A DNA stretch of 5,796 bases, from NCBI GenBank assembly GCA_027858145.1, contig JAQIDF010000388.1, positions 1 through 5,796 on the forward strand, in the 5' to 3' direction. The notes below the pieces were generated by a model, which was not told the DNA's origin, searched no databases, and saw only the letters and a program-made list of their open reading frames with translations. This stretch comes from Prolixibacteraceae bacterium. Its GTDB lineage: Bacteria; Bacteroidota; Bacteroidia; Bacteroidales; Prolixibacteraceae. This document shows positions 5,783-5,796 of this stretch, in pieces. Numbering within the stretch: the stretch's first letter is position 1; every line of letters starts with the position of its first letter. Position numbers and translations under genes: made by a program.

Positions 5783-5796
5783 GAAGAATAGTCCAT

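Larger units (their letters stand above)
5471..5796. other. Non-coding, palindrome-rich region after the exported protein gene
   Basis: These 326 bases carry no convincing gene. They hold a series of inverted repeats described separately: an 85-base element with long arms, two perfect palindromes, and two hairpins at the right edge. The first 50 bases after the stop are plain A/T-rich sequence with no terminator T-run. The density of palindromes, and the G/C-rich hairpin in otherwise A/T-rich DNA, suggest dispersed repeat material, possibly the edge of a larger element continuing beyond the window. Confidence 0.6.

Noticed and set aside
5719..5796. Minus-strand 25-codon open frame from an ATG at the right edge (MDYSSTPG...)
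   Set aside because: It consists almost entirely of the two hairpins at 5724-5782. The Thr/Ser/Gly-rich translation is what such palindromes produce by chance, and the frame could be cut by the window edge.

Overview
The window looks like chromosomal DNA of a member of the Bacteroidota, probably a Bacteroidales/Marinilabiliales-type organism. The case rests on four things: an aconitase and isocitrate dehydrogenase of the mitochondrial/eukaryotic type next to each other, A/T-rich translation starts without a recognisable Shine-Dalgarno sequence, an exported protein whose signal peptide ends in 'FGQ', and intergenic DNA full of short palindromes. The lineage is inferred from these features, not from a database search.

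Layout. Positions 1-262 carry no gene. They hold a nested inverted repeat (12-64) and two arrays of degenerate 7-8 base units starting with ACT (128-171 and 232-276). The second array runs into the last codons of the next gene. Positions 263-3766 are a two-gene minus-strand operon: acn (aconitase, 1502-3766) followed after 9 bases by icd (NADP-dependent isocitrate dehydrogenase, 263-1492). Together they convert citrate to 2-oxoglutarate, the oxidative arm that supplies glutamate precursors. Citrate synthase, the usual third member of this arm, is not in the window. Positions 3767-3955 are a divergent intergenic region with a perfect 14-base palindrome close to the acn start. Positions 3956-5470 encode, on the plus strand, a secreted three-part protein with a YwqK/MORN-like N-terminus, a jelly-roll-like middle and a trypsin/HtrA-like C-terminal module. 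Positions 5471-5796 are non-coding and dense in palindromes: an 85-base element with 19-base arms, two perfect palindromes, and two hairpins at the right edge.

The most unusual gene is the exported one. Its protease fold keeps the GxSGSP serine motif, but the residues at the catalytic His and Asp positions read as Asp (D315) and Asn (N348). It therefore looks like a pseudoprotease, perhaps a binding or sensing module. No complete undescribed system is evident. The second point of interest is the palindromic intergenic DNA on both flanks, which resembles dispersed REP/MITE-like repeats.
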